Shown: one piece after another, positions 1-8,460 of the stretch
Layout of the letters: each line of letters opens with the position of its first letter
Numbering within the stretch: position 1 is the stretch's first letter
Position numbers and translations under genes: made by a program
Source: Pseudomonadota bacterium
GTDB lineage: Bacteria; Verrucomicrobiota; Verrucomicrobiia; Limisphaerales; SXTU01
Length of the DNA stretch: 36,990 bases
Reading direction: 5' to 3'
NCBI GenBank assembly: GCA_009922615.1
Contig: RFVF01000048.1
Coordinates: 1 to 36,990, forward strand
Notes under the pieces: generated by a model
Told to the model about the DNA's origin: nothing
Database searches by the model: none
What the model saw: only the letters and a program-made list of their open reading frames with translations

Positions 1-237
1 GGCTTCGAGACCCTGCTCGTCGTGCTGAAGGACGGTCGCAGCTTCGCTGGCGTGACCAAGCCCGGCGGGCCGGATGAACTGGTCATCAACTCGCCCGAGG
101 ACGGGGTGCTGAAGTTCAAGAAGGCAGACGTCGCCAAGACCCAGAAAGGCCTGTCCGCCATGCCGGACACCATGGTGCAAGTGCTCTCCAAGCAGGACCT
201 CCGCGACCTGGTGGAGTTTCTAGGCTCGCTGAAGTAG
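1..237 (+). CDS. C-terminus of a PVC-type heme-binding-domain protein (5' end outside window)
   Basis: The reading frame is open from base 1, so the gene starts left of the window and only its last 78 residues are present. They resemble the C-terminal cytochrome-like 'putative heme-binding domain' of large secreted planctomycete/verrucomicrobial dehydrogenase-type proteins: a beta-rich stretch (VLKDGRSFAGVTK, then a charged ELVINSPEDG segment), then a short helix ending LRDLVEFLGSLK preceded by a Met-Pro pair (SAMPDTM). In the family the CxxCH heme site lies upstream, so it is not visible here. There is no obvious operon link to the next gene, which starts 157 bases later. The intervening bases show no clear promoter or terminator. 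The family call is by recall of the domain's end and is moderately secure. Confidence 0.6.
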   Translation, partial: GFETLLVVLKDGRSFAGVTKPGGPDELVINSPEDGVLKFKKADVAKTQKGLSAMPDTMVQVLSKQDLRDLVEFLGSLK

Positions 238-394
238 GCAGATGAACGACGGGGCTCCGACTGCTTAGAGGCCGGGGACTCCGTCTCACGATCCCGCCGC
301 AGGTTTGACTCCAACTGAATTTGGCTGCCGAAGACGAACTCACCCTCGACATCAGCCCGATAGTCGAGCCACAGTGCGGCGGATAAACATTTAA

Positions 395-1402
395 ATGCGC
401 ACCGGGCAAGAACTCATCAAGGCGACGAAGCATTATGCTCACGACGACACAGCCCGGAGTTGGTGGTATGTCCTTTCGACATCGGCCTTGCTGCTGGCCA
501 CGCTGGCCGGGGCGCTCTGGAATCATTCCTTTCCCACGCAGGTGCTGTGCAGCGTGTTTGCCGGTCTGCTGATCCTGCGGATGTTCGTGATCTATCACGA
601 CCAGCAGCATCACGCGATCCTGCCCAAGTCCTTCGCCGCCGAGATTTTCATGCGGGTGTTTGGCATTCTCGCGCTCAGCGCGAGCAGCATCTGGCGCAGC
701 TCGCACAACCATCACCACAACCACAACTCCAAGCTGCGCGGCTCGCACATCGGCTCCTTCCCGATCATGACCAAGGCGCAGTTCCTCAAGACCACGCGGG
801 CCAAGCGTTTCTGGTATCTCTTCGCCCGGCACCCGCTGACCATCCTGTTCGGCTACGTCTTTGTCTTCCTGCTCGGGATGTGCGTGAACCCGTTCGTGAA
901 CAACCCGCGCAAGCACTACGACTGCCTCATCTCGCTGCTGCTGCATATCACCATCGGCACGCTGCTGTATGTGACGCATGGCTGGCAGGCGGTGCTGCTG
1001 GTGCAAACCGTGCCGCACTTCATCGCCTACGCCATCGGTTCCTATCTGTTCTACGCGCAACACAACTTTCCCGATGTCTCCTTCGCGGACAACGCGGGGT
1101 GGACCTACGAGAAGGCGGCGCTGGATTCATCAAGCTACTTGCGCAGCAGCCGGCTCATGGCGTGGTTCACCGCGAACATCGGCTATCATCACATCCATCA
1201 CCTCAACTCGCACATTCCCTTCTACCGCCTGCCGGAGGCGTTGCGCGAAATGCCGGAACTGCAACTGGCCAAGACCACTTCGTTCAATCCCCTGGAGATG
1301 GCCCGCTGCCTGCGCTTGAAAGTGTGGGACAGCGAGACGCAACAGATGGTCGGCCGGCCGCAACTGGCTGAAGCGACCACGCCGGCCGGACACGCGGCCT
1401 GA
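395..1402 (+). CDS. Membrane fatty acid desaturase family protein
   Basis: A 335-residue integral membrane protein of the fatty acid desaturase/hydroxylase superfamily, which uses a di-iron centre held by histidine clusters to oxidise acyl chains. The three histidine boxes are visible: HDQQHH (about residues 68-73), a His-rich HNHHHNH (104-110) and HHIHH (265-269). QHNF near 222 may add a further ligand. Hydrophobic segments at about 26-42, 48-66, 148-164 and 180-216 fit the usual paired membrane helices. The ATG at 395 places the first helix at a normal distance. The substrate (fatty acid, carotenoid or other lipid) cannot be told from sequence. It stands alone on the plus strand, 51 bases before the next gene. 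Confidence 0.85.
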   Translation: MRTGQELIKATKHYAHDDTARSWWYVLSTSALLLATLAGALWNHSFPTQVLCSVFAGLLILRMFVIYHDQQHHAILPKSFAAEIFMRVFGILALSASSIWRSSHNHHHNHNSKLRGSHIGSFPIMTKAQFLKTTRAKRFWYLFARHPLTILFGYVFVFLLGMCVNPFVNNPRKHYDCLISLLLHITIGTLLYVTHGWQAVLLVQTVPHFIAYAIGSYLFYAQHNFPDVSFADNAGWTYEKAALDSSSYLRSSRLMAWFTANIGYHHIHHLNSHIPFYRLPEALREMPELQLAKTTSFNPLEMARCLRLKVWDSETQQMVGRPQLAEATTPAGHAA

Positions 1403-1453
1403 CGCGAGGTGGTTGGCCCTTGACTCGCCTGCGGTCCGCGAGACGATGGCTCC

Positions 1454-2752
1454 ATGCGTTATGCCATTGCCCTGCTAATCGCAGTCGCTGCCCTTCCGTT
1501 TTCCGCCCGTGGTGGAGCCGATGCGCTGGGTGACTACGTCCGCAAAGCCGATCCTTCCTTTGCGTGGAAGCAAATCGAGCAGCGTGACACCAACGGCTGC
1601 ACCACCACGCGCTTGGAGCTGACGTCGCAAACGTGGCGCGGAGCAGCGTGGCAGCATCAGTTGCTGGTGGTGCGACCGCCGCAGGTGCGCAACCCGGACA
1701 TCGCCTTTCTCTTCATCACCGGCGATGGCGACGTGGCCAAGATGTTCAACCTCCTCAAGACCTTGGCGGAACGCGCCGGAGCCGTGGCCGCTGCGATCAA
1801 CAGGGTGCCCAACCAACCGCTCTACGACGGTCGCAAGGAGGACGCGCTCATCGCCTACACGTTCGACCAGTTCCTGAAAACCGGGGACGCCGAGTGGCCC
1901 CTGCTCTTCCCCATGACCAAGTCCGCAGTGCGTGCGATGGACGCGGTGCAGGCTTTCACCAGCCAAGGCGGTGGCACCAAACCCACGCGCTTCGTCGTCG
2001 CCGGCGCCTCCAAACGCGGCTGGACCACCTGGCTCACGGCTGCCGCCGATCCGCGCGTCGCGGGCATTGCGCCGATGGTCATCGACATGCTGAACATGAA
2101 GGCACAGACAAAATGGGCCGAGCAAGTCTATGGCCGGCAGAGCGAGAAGATCGGCGACTACACCAATCTCAAACTTGTCGAGCGCATGGATGACCCGCGC
2201 ATGATTGAACTGCGCGGCTACGTGGACCCCTACAGCTACCGCACGCGCTACACGATCCCCAAGCTCCTGCTGCTCGGCACCAACGACCCTTACTGGACGG
2301 TGGATTCGCTGCGGCATTATTGGAACGACCTGCCCGAGCCGAAGCTCGTCTTCCAAACGCCCAATGCTGGTCACGATCTCGCCGGCGGCAAGGACGCGAC
2401 GCAGACGTTGGCCGCTTTCTTCCAGATGATCGCCGACAAGGAGGAACTGCCGAAAGTCACGTGGACACGGACTGAGGCAAATTCTCCAAGCATCGAAATG
2501 ACCGTCGCCCCGGCGGCAAAGGCCTTTCGTCTGTGGACCGCCGATTCGCCGGATCGCGACTTGCGCAACGACCGCTGGAGCAGCGTGGCGATCCCCTCGA
2601 ATCCCGGACACACGGCCAGCGCGAAGATTGAGCGCCCGGCTGACGGCTATCGTGCCTATCTCATGGAAGCCGAGTTCGTCACCAAGAGCGGGCAAACCTA
2701 CCGGCTCTCAACCGAGGCCCGCGTGACGCCCGATGTCATGCCGAAGCCTTGA
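1454..2752 (+). CDS. PhoPQ-activated pathogenicity-related (PqaA-like) secreted protein
   Basis: A 432-residue protein with an N-terminal signal peptide (RYAIALLIAVAALPFSARG). The body matches the PhoPQ-activated pathogenicity-related family, which has an alpha/beta-hydrolase fold. The nucleophile-elbow-like motif GASKRGW carries Ser186. GTNDPYW (Asp278) and NAGHDL (His307) give a plausible catalytic triad in the usual order. About 100 residues after the hydrolase core look beta-rich and may form an accessory domain. Several PVC genomes carry this family; the substrate is unknown. The ATG at 1454 is chosen because it starts the signal peptide directly. The stop (2750-2752) lies 62 bases before the propeller gene, so it may be co-transcribed with the module downstream. 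Confidence 0.85.
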   Translation: MRYAIALLIAVAALPFSARGGADALGDYVRKADPSFAWKQIEQRDTNGCTTTRLELTSQTWRGAAWQHQLLVVRPPQVRNPDIAFLFITGDGDVAKMFNLLKTLAERAGAVAAAINRVPNQPLYDGRKEDALIAYTFDQFLKTGDAEWPLLFPMTKSAVRAMDAVQAFTSQGGGTKPTRFVVAGASKRGWTTWLTAAADPRVAGIAPMVIDMLNMKAQTKWAEQVYGRQSEKIGDYTNLKLVERMDDPRMIELRGYVDPYSYRTRYTIPKLLLLGTNDPYWTVDSLRHYWNDLPEPKLVFQTPNAGHDLAGGKDATQTLAAFFQMIADKEELPKVTWTRTEANSPSIEMTVAPAAKAFRLWTADSPDRDLRNDRWSSVAIPSNPGHTASAKIERPADGYRAYLMEAEFVTKSGQTYRLSTEARVTPDVMPKP

Positions 2753-2814
2753 CGGGCAATCCCGGCCCACGGGTTCCGATTGCTTCTCGCAGTGAAGCGC
2801 GCTTCACTCGCCCC

Positions 2815-3738
2815 ATGCAAATCAACTTCCGCACCATCGCGTGCTGGGCGGCGATCAGCCTCGCGGGGCTGGCCGCCAGTCACGCACAAACCGCCGTCAC
2901 CCATTCCTTCCTCGCCACCGGCGGCGAGACACGCATCGTCGATGGCGATGGCAAAACCATCTGGAAATATCCCGGCTCGACGCGCGACGGCTTCGTCCTG
3001 CCCAACGGCAACCTCCTGCTCGCCGTGTCCAAGGGCAAGGACTACCCCGGCGGCGCAGTGGTGGAAGTGAAGCGCGATTTGACGAAGGTCTTCGAGTTCA
3101 ATGGCACGCAGTCCGAGGTCAACACCGCGCAGGCGTTGCCCAACGGCAACATCATGCTCACCGAAGCCGGCGCGAAGCCGCGCATTCTGGAGGTCAACCG
3201 CGAGGGCAAGATCGTCGTCGAGGTCCCGCTCCAGTGCCAAAACACCAACCACCATATGGAAAGCCGCATGGCCCGCAAGCTGCCGAATGGGAATTATCTC
3301 GTCCCGCAGCTCTTCGACAAAGTGGTGCGCGAATATACGCCCAAAGGCGAGATCGTCTGGGAGTTCAAAACCCCGGCCGAGCCGAAGGACAGTTGGCCCT
3401 TCACCGCCATCCGCTTGGCCAACGGCAACACGCTGGTCAATTGCACGCACGGCAACCTGGTGGTGGAGGTGGATGCGGCCGGCAAAATCGTGTGGCAGCT
3501 CTCCAACGCCGATTTGCCCGACAAACTCCTCAACGACCCGTGCGGTGCGCAACGCCTGCCCAACGGCAACACGGTCATTTGCAGCTACGCCATCGGTGCG
3601 AAACGCACCAAGCTTCTCGAAGTCACGCCCGACAAAAAGGTGGTGTGGAGCTTCTCGGAGGAAAAAGGTCCGGGCATTCACGAGGTGCAGATTCTCGACA
3701 CCAACGGAAAGCCGCTCGACGGTGCCGTGATGAAATAA
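2815..3738 (+). CDS. Secreted NGN-repeat (PQQ-like) beta-propeller protein
   Basis: A 307-residue exported protein. The open frame extends upstream to 2749, but the ATG at 2815 is preferred because a signal peptide follows at once (QINFRTIACWAAISLAGLAASHAQ, cut after ASHA). The mature part is about six repeats of roughly 40-45 residues. Each has an L(P/A)NGN turn followed by a strand ending in VVEV or IVWEF-like sequence, for example VLPNGNLLLA, KLPNGNYLVP, RLANGNTLVN and RLPNGNTVIC. This is the pattern of PQQ-like/arylsulfotransferase-like propellers. No catalytic residue can be assigned. It is first in a plus-strand module ahead of a PSD1 cytochrome and a DUF1501 protein. Its paralogue at 12913-13863 heads the opposite module. 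Confidence 0.8.
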   Translation: MQINFRTIACWAAISLAGLAASHAQTAVTHSFLATGGETRIVDGDGKTIWKYPGSTRDGFVLPNGNLLLAVSKGKDYPGGAVVEVKRDLTKVFEFNGTQSEVNTAQALPNGNIMLTEAGAKPRILEVNREGKIVVEVPLQCQNTNHHMESRMARKLPNGNYLVPQLFDKVVREYTPKGEIVWEFKTPAEPKDSWPFTAIRLANGNTLVNCTHGNLVVEVDAAGKIVWQLSNADLPDKLLNDPCGAQRLPNGNTVICSYAIGAKRTKLLEVTPDKKVVWSFSEEKGPGIHEVQILDTNGKPLDGAVMK

Positions 3739-3765
3739 GCCGTCGCATCGTCCGTCCGACTCTCC

Positions 3766-5946
3766 GTGCGGAAGCTTCATCAACGACTTCGGTTGCAGCC
3801 CCTTCGCGTCCACTTGTTTGCGCTCGGCGCCACAATCTGCCTCGCTGGCAGTGTGGTCGGTCACGCAGCTGAGACGTTCTCGACGGAAGATTTGGAGTTC
3901 TTCGAGAAACGGATTCGTCCACTGCTGGCCGAGCGTTGCTATGAATGCCACAGCAACGGCGCGAGCAAACTCAAGGGAGGCCTGCGGTTGGACTCGCGTG
4001 CGGCCGCGCTCAAGGGCGGCGATACCCGCGCCGCCCTCGTTCCCGGCCAGCCCGAAAAAAGCCTGCTCATCGAGGCCGTGCGCTATGGCAACCAAGATTT
4101 GCAGATGCCGCCCAAGTCGCGCCTGAGCGCCATGCAAATCACCGACTTGGCCGAGTGGGTGAAACGCGGCGCGCCCTGGCCCGCCGCAACCACCACCGCG
4201 CACGCCGCGACCAAAGGCTTCGATGTCCAGCAGCGCAAGGCACAACACTGGAGCTGGACTCCGCCACAGGCCACACTGGTGCCGACGGTAAAAAACATGG
4301 CCTGGAGCAGTCAGCCAGTCGATCGTTTCATCTTGGCGAAGCTTGAGGAAAAGCAGCTCGCCCCCGCACCGGCAGCGGCTCCAAACGCGCTGTTTCGCCG
4401 CCTCCACTTCGACCTCACCGGCCTGCCGCCGAAGCCCGAGGATGTAGCTGACTTCGAGCGCTTGTCTTCAATCGGCGATCGGCAATCGGCGATCGGCAAC
4501 CTCGTTGACTCCCTCCTCGCCTCGCCCGCCTTCGGCGAACGTTGGGCTCGGCACTGGCTCGACCTCGTCCGCTACGCCGAGACGCGGGGCCACGAGTTCG
4601 AGCCCATCATTCCCAATGCCTGGCAGTATCGCGACTATGTCATCCGCGCCCTCAACGCTGACGTGCCCTACAACCAATTCGTCGTCGAGCACCTCGCCGG
4701 CGACCTTGTCGCCAAACCGCGCCTGAATCCGGATACCGGCGGTAACGAATCCATTCTCGGCACCGGCTTCTGGTTCCTCGGCGAGGAAGTCCATTCGCCC
4801 GTGGACATCCGGCAGGACGAGTGTGACCGCATGGACAACCGCCTCGACGTGATGTCGAAAACCTTCCTCGGCATGACCGTCGCCTGTGCCCGCTGTCACG
4901 ACCACAAGTTCGACGCCATTTCCCAGCGCGACTACTACGCCCTCACCGGTTTCCTCATCAGCAGCACCTATCGTCAGGCCCCCTTCGCCGCGATGGAGAC
5001 GCACCGCGAAATCGCCACCCAACTGGCCCAACTCCGCACCACCGAGCAAAGCAAGTTGCTGCAAGCCACCGCCAAAGCATTGCGCCCCGGCCTTGAGCGC
5101 CTGGCAGAAAACCTGTCCTCCCCGACTCCCTCAGCCGCGTGGGCCGCCGTCCTCAAACAGGCAAAGGCTGAACCAACGCATCCGCTCCACGCCTTCACGA
5201 CCCCACGCGGCGAGAAACTGAAGCCAGCGAGCGAAGCCGGTTCCATCACCCCGGCGAGCGTTGTCGTGGATTACGGCAAACTCGGTCCGAAGGATTGGGT
5301 GCAGGACGGCTGGGCCTTCGGCTCCCGGCCCGCGATGCCCGGCGAAATCATTTTTGGCGAATCTGAACCGCAACCTTTGGCCGGCATCGTCACTCGCGCC
5401 GCCGCCTTGCGCGAGTCGGCTTGGAATCACCTCGTCACCAAAGGCACCGAACGCGACGGCGGCCCGCTCGGCACCTGGGAACGCAGCGGCCAGACCCTTC
5501 GCACGCCCGACGTGACGCTCACGGCCGGCAGCCTCTGGTATCTGGTGCGCGGCCCCGTGCGCGCCTACGCCAACGTCGCTTCGCACCTCATCATTCAAGG
5601 ACCGCTCCACGGCGCGTTGCTCAAAGAATTCAAAGACGACCGCAACCAGTGGCGCTGGGTCGAGCACCCGCTCGCGGCCTACAAGGGCCAGCGCGTCCCC
5701 GGCCGCCGTCGCCGCCGCATTGCAGCGCACGCTCCTCGCCGTAGCGACGGAAATGCAGTCGGGCCGCATCGCGCCCGCCGCCGCGCCGCTCGCGGACTGG
5801 CTCGTGCAAAATCTCGACCTCCTCTGCCCGCCGAACAGCCCCGAGCGCGTGCAACTTACCGCTGCCGCAAAGCCCGCACTCGCCCGCCACGCCGAGCTCG
5901 TTGCCCGCATTCAGCCCGTCACCGCCACCGCGCCGGCCATGCTTGA
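3766..5946 (+). CDS. PSD1/DUF1549 c-type cytochrome, N-terminal part (frame broken near 5700)
   Basis: This frame encodes the N-terminal two thirds of a planctomycete-type cytochrome. It starts with GTG at 3766 and a signal peptide (hydrophobic 17-33, ending VVGHAAE). The PSD1 cytochrome-c domain follows, with heme motif CYECH (58-62) and a Met-Pro-Pro ligand region (114-116). DUF1549 comes next (PVDRFILAKLEE, LTGLPP, RWARHWLDLVRYAET, then a second CxxCH motif CARCH). Real homology runs to about 5690 (EHPLAAYKGQR). After that the frame becomes Arg-rich nonsense up to 5946, while the family sequence resumes in another frame. The gene is therefore frameshifted, carries an internal deletion, or has an assembly error. 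A 14-bp tandem repeat (4471-4498) lies inside DUF1549. The stop of the propeller gene is 27 bases upstream. Confidence 0.75.
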   Translation: MRKLHQRLRLQPLRVHLFALGATICLAGSVVGHAAETFSTEDLEFFEKRIRPLLAERCYECHSNGASKLKGGLRLDSRAAALKGGDTRAALVPGQPEKSLLIEAVRYGNQDLQMPPKSRLSAMQITDLAEWVKRGAPWPAATTTAHAATKGFDVQQRKAQHWSWTPPQATLVPTVKNMAWSSQPVDRFILAKLEEKQLAPAPAAAPNALFRRLHFDLTGLPPKPEDVADFERLSSIGDRQSAIGNLVDSLLASPAFGERWARHWLDLVRYAETRGHEFEPIIPNAWQYRDYVIRALNADVPYNQFVVEHLAGDLVAKPRLNPDTGGNESILGTGFWFLGEEVHSPVDIRQDECDRMDNRLDVMSKTFLGMTVACARCHDHKFDAISQRDYYALTGFLISSTYRQAPFAAMETHREIATQLAQLRTTEQSKLLQATAKALRPGLERLAENLSSPTPSAAWAAVLKQAKAEPTHPLHAFTTPRGEKLKPASEAGSITPASVVVDYGKLGPKDWVQDGWAFGSRPAMPGEIIFGESEPQPLAGIVTRAAALRESAWNHLVTKGTERDGGPLGTWERSGQTLRTPDVTLTAGSLWYLVRGPVRAYANVASHLIIQGPLHGALLKEFKDDRNQWRWVEHPLAAYKGQRVPGRRRRRIAAHAPRRSDGNAVGPHRARRRAARGLARAKSRPPLPAEQPRARATYRCRKARTRPPRRARCPHSARHRHRAGHA
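4471..4498. repeat. 14-bp perfect tandem duplication inside the DUF1549 coding region
   Basis: Two adjacent identical copies of ATCGGCGATCGGCA at 4471-4484 and 4485-4498, followed by AC. The copies are read in different frames because 14 is not a multiple of 3. They encode a GDRQSAIG-like stretch between two conserved DUF1549 motifs, where family members usually have a short variable linker. The protein frame is maintained across the pair. Confidence 0.85.
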
Positions 5947-6937
5947 CGGCAGCGGGGCTGACGAATTCCTGCTCATTCGCGGCCAGCCGCGCAACCCCGC
6001 CGAACGCACGCCGCGCCGCTTTCTCGAAGCGCTGGCCGGGTCGGAGCCGCCGAAGTTTGCGACGGGCAGTGGACGACTGGAACTCGCCCAGCAGATCGTT
6101 GACCCGGCCAACCCCTTCACCGCACGCGTCATCGTCAATCGCGTCTGGCACCACCTTTTCGGCCACGGCCTTGTCCCCTCCGTGGACAACTTCGGTGTGC
6201 TTGGCCAACCGCCGTCGCACCGCGATCTGCTCGACTACCTCGCTGTGCATTTTGTGCGCGACCTGAACTGGTCCGTGAAGCGCCTCATCCGCGAGCTGGT
6301 GCTCACCCGCACTTACCAGATGAGCAGCGCGCCGGACAACGCACCTGCCGAGCTGGCTGATCCCGAGAACGTTTTGCTCCACCGTATGAACCTCAAGCGC
6401 CTCGAAGGCGAGGCCATCCGCGATGCCGTGCTGGCCGTCTCCGGCCGGCTTGATCCCCAAATGGGCGGACCGGGGATCGCTGTTTATCTCACCCACTTCA
6501 TGGACGGACGCGGCCGACCCGCCAGCGGACCGCTGGATGGCGCAGGCCGGCGCAGCATTTACATTTCAGTCAGGCGCAACTTCCTTCCACCCATGATGCT
6601 CGCGTTCGACATGCCCATCCCGTTCACCTCGATGGGCCGGCGCAACGTCTCCAACGTCCCGGCGCAGGCCCTCATCCTGATGAACGATCCCTTCGTCGTT
6701 GAGCAGACGCGCGTCTGGGCAAAACGTCTGCACTCGGTGACCGACCCGGCCGAGCGCATTCGGCAAATGTATCTCGCCGCCTTCGCCCGCCCGCCCAGCG
6801 AATCGGAGCAGAGGGACGCCCTCGCCTTCGTCAACTCGCAATCGCAAAACCTCGGAGCCGCCCCCACGGACGAACGCGTCTGGGCCGACCTCGGCCACGT
6901 GCTGTTCAACGTGAAGGAGTTCATCTACCTGAATTGA
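5720..6937 (+). CDS. DUF1553 C-terminal part of the interrupted PSD1 cytochrome
   Basis: The C-terminal portion of the gene that begins at 3766, here in a different frame. The frame is open upstream of the first ATG (5720), so family-like sequence probably resumes near 5695. The DUF1553 region is well preserved: LELAQQIVDPANPF, TARVIVNRVWHHLFGHGLV, then the LKRLEGEAIRDAVLAVSGRLD region and a C-terminus ending FNVKEFIYLN. It has no signal peptide or heme motif of its own, so it would be non-functional as a separate protein. If the join is an artefact, the intact gene is one CDS of about 1055 codons. The next gene (DUF1501) starts within 2 bases of the stop, which shows tight coupling. Confidence 0.7.
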   Translation: MQRTLLAVATEMQSGRIAPAAAPLADWLVQNLDLLCPPNSPERVQLTAAAKPALARHAELVARIQPVTATAPAMLDGSGADEFLLIRGQPRNPAERTPRRFLEALAGSEPPKFATGSGRLELAQQIVDPANPFTARVIVNRVWHHLFGHGLVPSVDNFGVLGQPPSHRDLLDYLAVHFVRDLNWSVKRLIRELVLTRTYQMSSAPDNAPAELADPENVLLHRMNLKRLEGEAIRDAVLAVSGRLDPQMGGPGIAVYLTHFMDGRGRPASGPLDGAGRRSIYISVRRNFLPPMMLAFDMPIPFTSMGRRNVSNVPAQALILMNDPFVVEQTRVWAKRLHSVTDPAERIRQMYLAAFARPPSESEQRDALAFVNSQSQNLGAAPTDERVWADLGHVLFNVKEFIYLN

Positions 6938-6939
6938 GC

Positions 6940-8361
6940 ATGCCCCACTGCGGAAAATTCCATCCCAGCTCGTTGAGCCGCCGCGCGATGCTCGCCCAGT
7001 GCGCGAATGGCTTCGGCGCTCTCGCTCTAACGTCACTGCTCGCAGACAAATCATTTGGCAGCGTCGCCAACTCCCTCGCACCGCGCACTCCGCACCACGC
7101 GGCGCGCGCCCGCTCCGTCATCTTCCTCTACATGGACGGCGGTCCATCGCAGGTGGACACCTTCGATCCAAAGCCCCGACTCACGGCGGAGAACGGCAAG
7201 CCCTTCGCGATGAAGATGGAGCCGACGCAGTTCAACAACAACGGCAACACCCTCGGCTCGCCCTGGGAATTTCAGCAGCACGGCCAAAGCGGCATCCCCG
7301 TCAGCAGCCTGTTCCCACACATCGCTCAGTGCGTGGACGACCTCGCAGTCGTGCGCTCGATGACGAGCGCTTTCTCCGAGCATACCAACGCCAACTACTT
7401 CCTCCACACCGGCAGCGGCTTGCAGGGCCGGCCCAGCATGGGTGCGTGGGCGGGCTACGGCTTGGGCAGCGAAAATGCTGATTTGCCCGGCTTCGTCGTG
7501 CTCAACGGTGGACTCATCCCGCCCGGCGGCCTCGACAACTTCAACAGCGGCTTCCTCCCCGCGACGTATCAAGGTTCCGTCTTCAAGCCCGGCGCGAACC
7601 CCGTGGCGAACGTGATTCCGACCGAGGCCAAACCCGAGCTCCAAGACGCCAAGCTCACCCTCATGCGCAAGCTCGACGCCGGTGTGGTCGAACGCTTCGG
7701 CAAGCTGGATGCGCTCGAGAGCGCTATCGCGAACTACGAACTCGCCTACCGGATGCAATCGGCGGTCCCTGAGCTGATGGCGATTCGCGGCGAGACCGAC
7801 GCGACAAAAGAGATGTATGGACTTGGCTCGTCGAACAAGATGACCGCCACCTTCGCCGAACAGTGCCTGCTGGCGCGGCGGCTCGTCGAGCGCGGGGTGC
7901 GGTTCATCGAGCTGACCTGCCCGGCGGGTGGCGGCGACCGCTGGGACCAACACAGCAACTTGCGCGACGGCCACGAGAAGAATTCGCGCGCCGTGGATCA
8001 GCCCATCGCCGGGTTGTTACGTGACTTGAAGAGCCGCGGCCTGCTTGATTCAACACTCGTGGTCTGGGGCGGCGAGTTTGGTCGCACGCCCTTCGCCCAG
8101 GGCACGAATGGCCGAGACCACAATCCGTTTGGCTTCACGATGTGGCTCGCGGGTGGCGGCGTAAAGGGCGGGACCATCTACGGCGCGACCGATGACTACG
8201 GCTACAAGGCGGTCGAGAACAAGGTGGCCATCCACGACCTGCACGCGACGATGTTGCATTTGCTCGGCATCCACCACGAGCATCTCACCTTCCGCTTCAG
8301 TGGCCGCGACATCCGTCTCACGGATGTTCATGGCGAGGTCATCCGGGCGATTCTGAGCTGA
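6940..8361 (+). CDS. DUF1501 family protein (Tat-exported)
   Basis: A 473-residue DUF1501 protein, a family related by fold to sulfatases and alkaline phosphatases. A Tat-type leader is visible: SRR followed by a hydrophobic stretch (FGALALTSLL, about 22-31). Family landmarks are MDGGPSQVDTFDPKP (about 66-80), GGEFGRTP, GRDHNPFGFTMWLAGGG and HDLHATMLHLLGI near the C-terminus, which carry the Asp and His residues expected to bind metal. A TTG start at 6934 would overlap the upstream stop; the ATG at 6940 is preferred. It is the third gene of the plus-strand module. In PVC bacteria DUF1501 genes very often follow PSD1/DUF1549/DUF1553 genes, but the biochemical role of the pair is not established. 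Confidence 0.85.
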   Translation: MPHCGKFHPSSLSRRAMLAQCANGFGALALTSLLADKSFGSVANSLAPRTPHHAARARSVIFLYMDGGPSQVDTFDPKPRLTAENGKPFAMKMEPTQFNNNGNTLGSPWEFQQHGQSGIPVSSLFPHIAQCVDDLAVVRSMTSAFSEHTNANYFLHTGSGLQGRPSMGAWAGYGLGSENADLPGFVVLNGGLIPPGGLDNFNSGFLPATYQGSVFKPGANPVANVIPTEAKPELQDAKLTLMRKLDAGVVERFGKLDALESAIANYELAYRMQSAVPELMAIRGETDATKEMYGLGSSNKMTATFAEQCLLARRLVERGVRFIELTCPAGGGDRWDQHSNLRDGHEKNSRAVDQPIAGLLRDLKSRGLLDSTLVVWGGEFGRTPFAQGTNGRDHNPFGFTMWLAGGGVKGGTIYGATDDYGYKAVENKVAIHDLHATMLHLLGIHHEHLTFRFSGRDIRLTDVHGEVIRAILS

Positions 8362-8365
8362 GGCT

Positions 8366-8441
8366 TTTCAGCACAGAGGCACAGAGAACACAGAGGGAAG
8401 CATGCTTTGCCGATGGCATTCTCTGTGCCTCTGTGGTGAAA
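8366..8441. terminator. Long inverted repeat between convergent DUF1501 genes
   Basis: Arms at 8366-8388 and 8419-8441 are complementary at 22 of 23 positions, with a 30-base loop. The arms contain CACAGAGGCACAGAG, a phrase I recall as a common intergenic repeat in several phyla. The element fills the 99-base gap between two genes that end facing each other, so a bidirectional terminator is the simplest role. There is no long T-run, so it may work by stem stability or simply be a mobile repeat. Confidence 0.6.
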
Positions 8442-8460
8442 CCGTCTGGGCGAGAATCTC

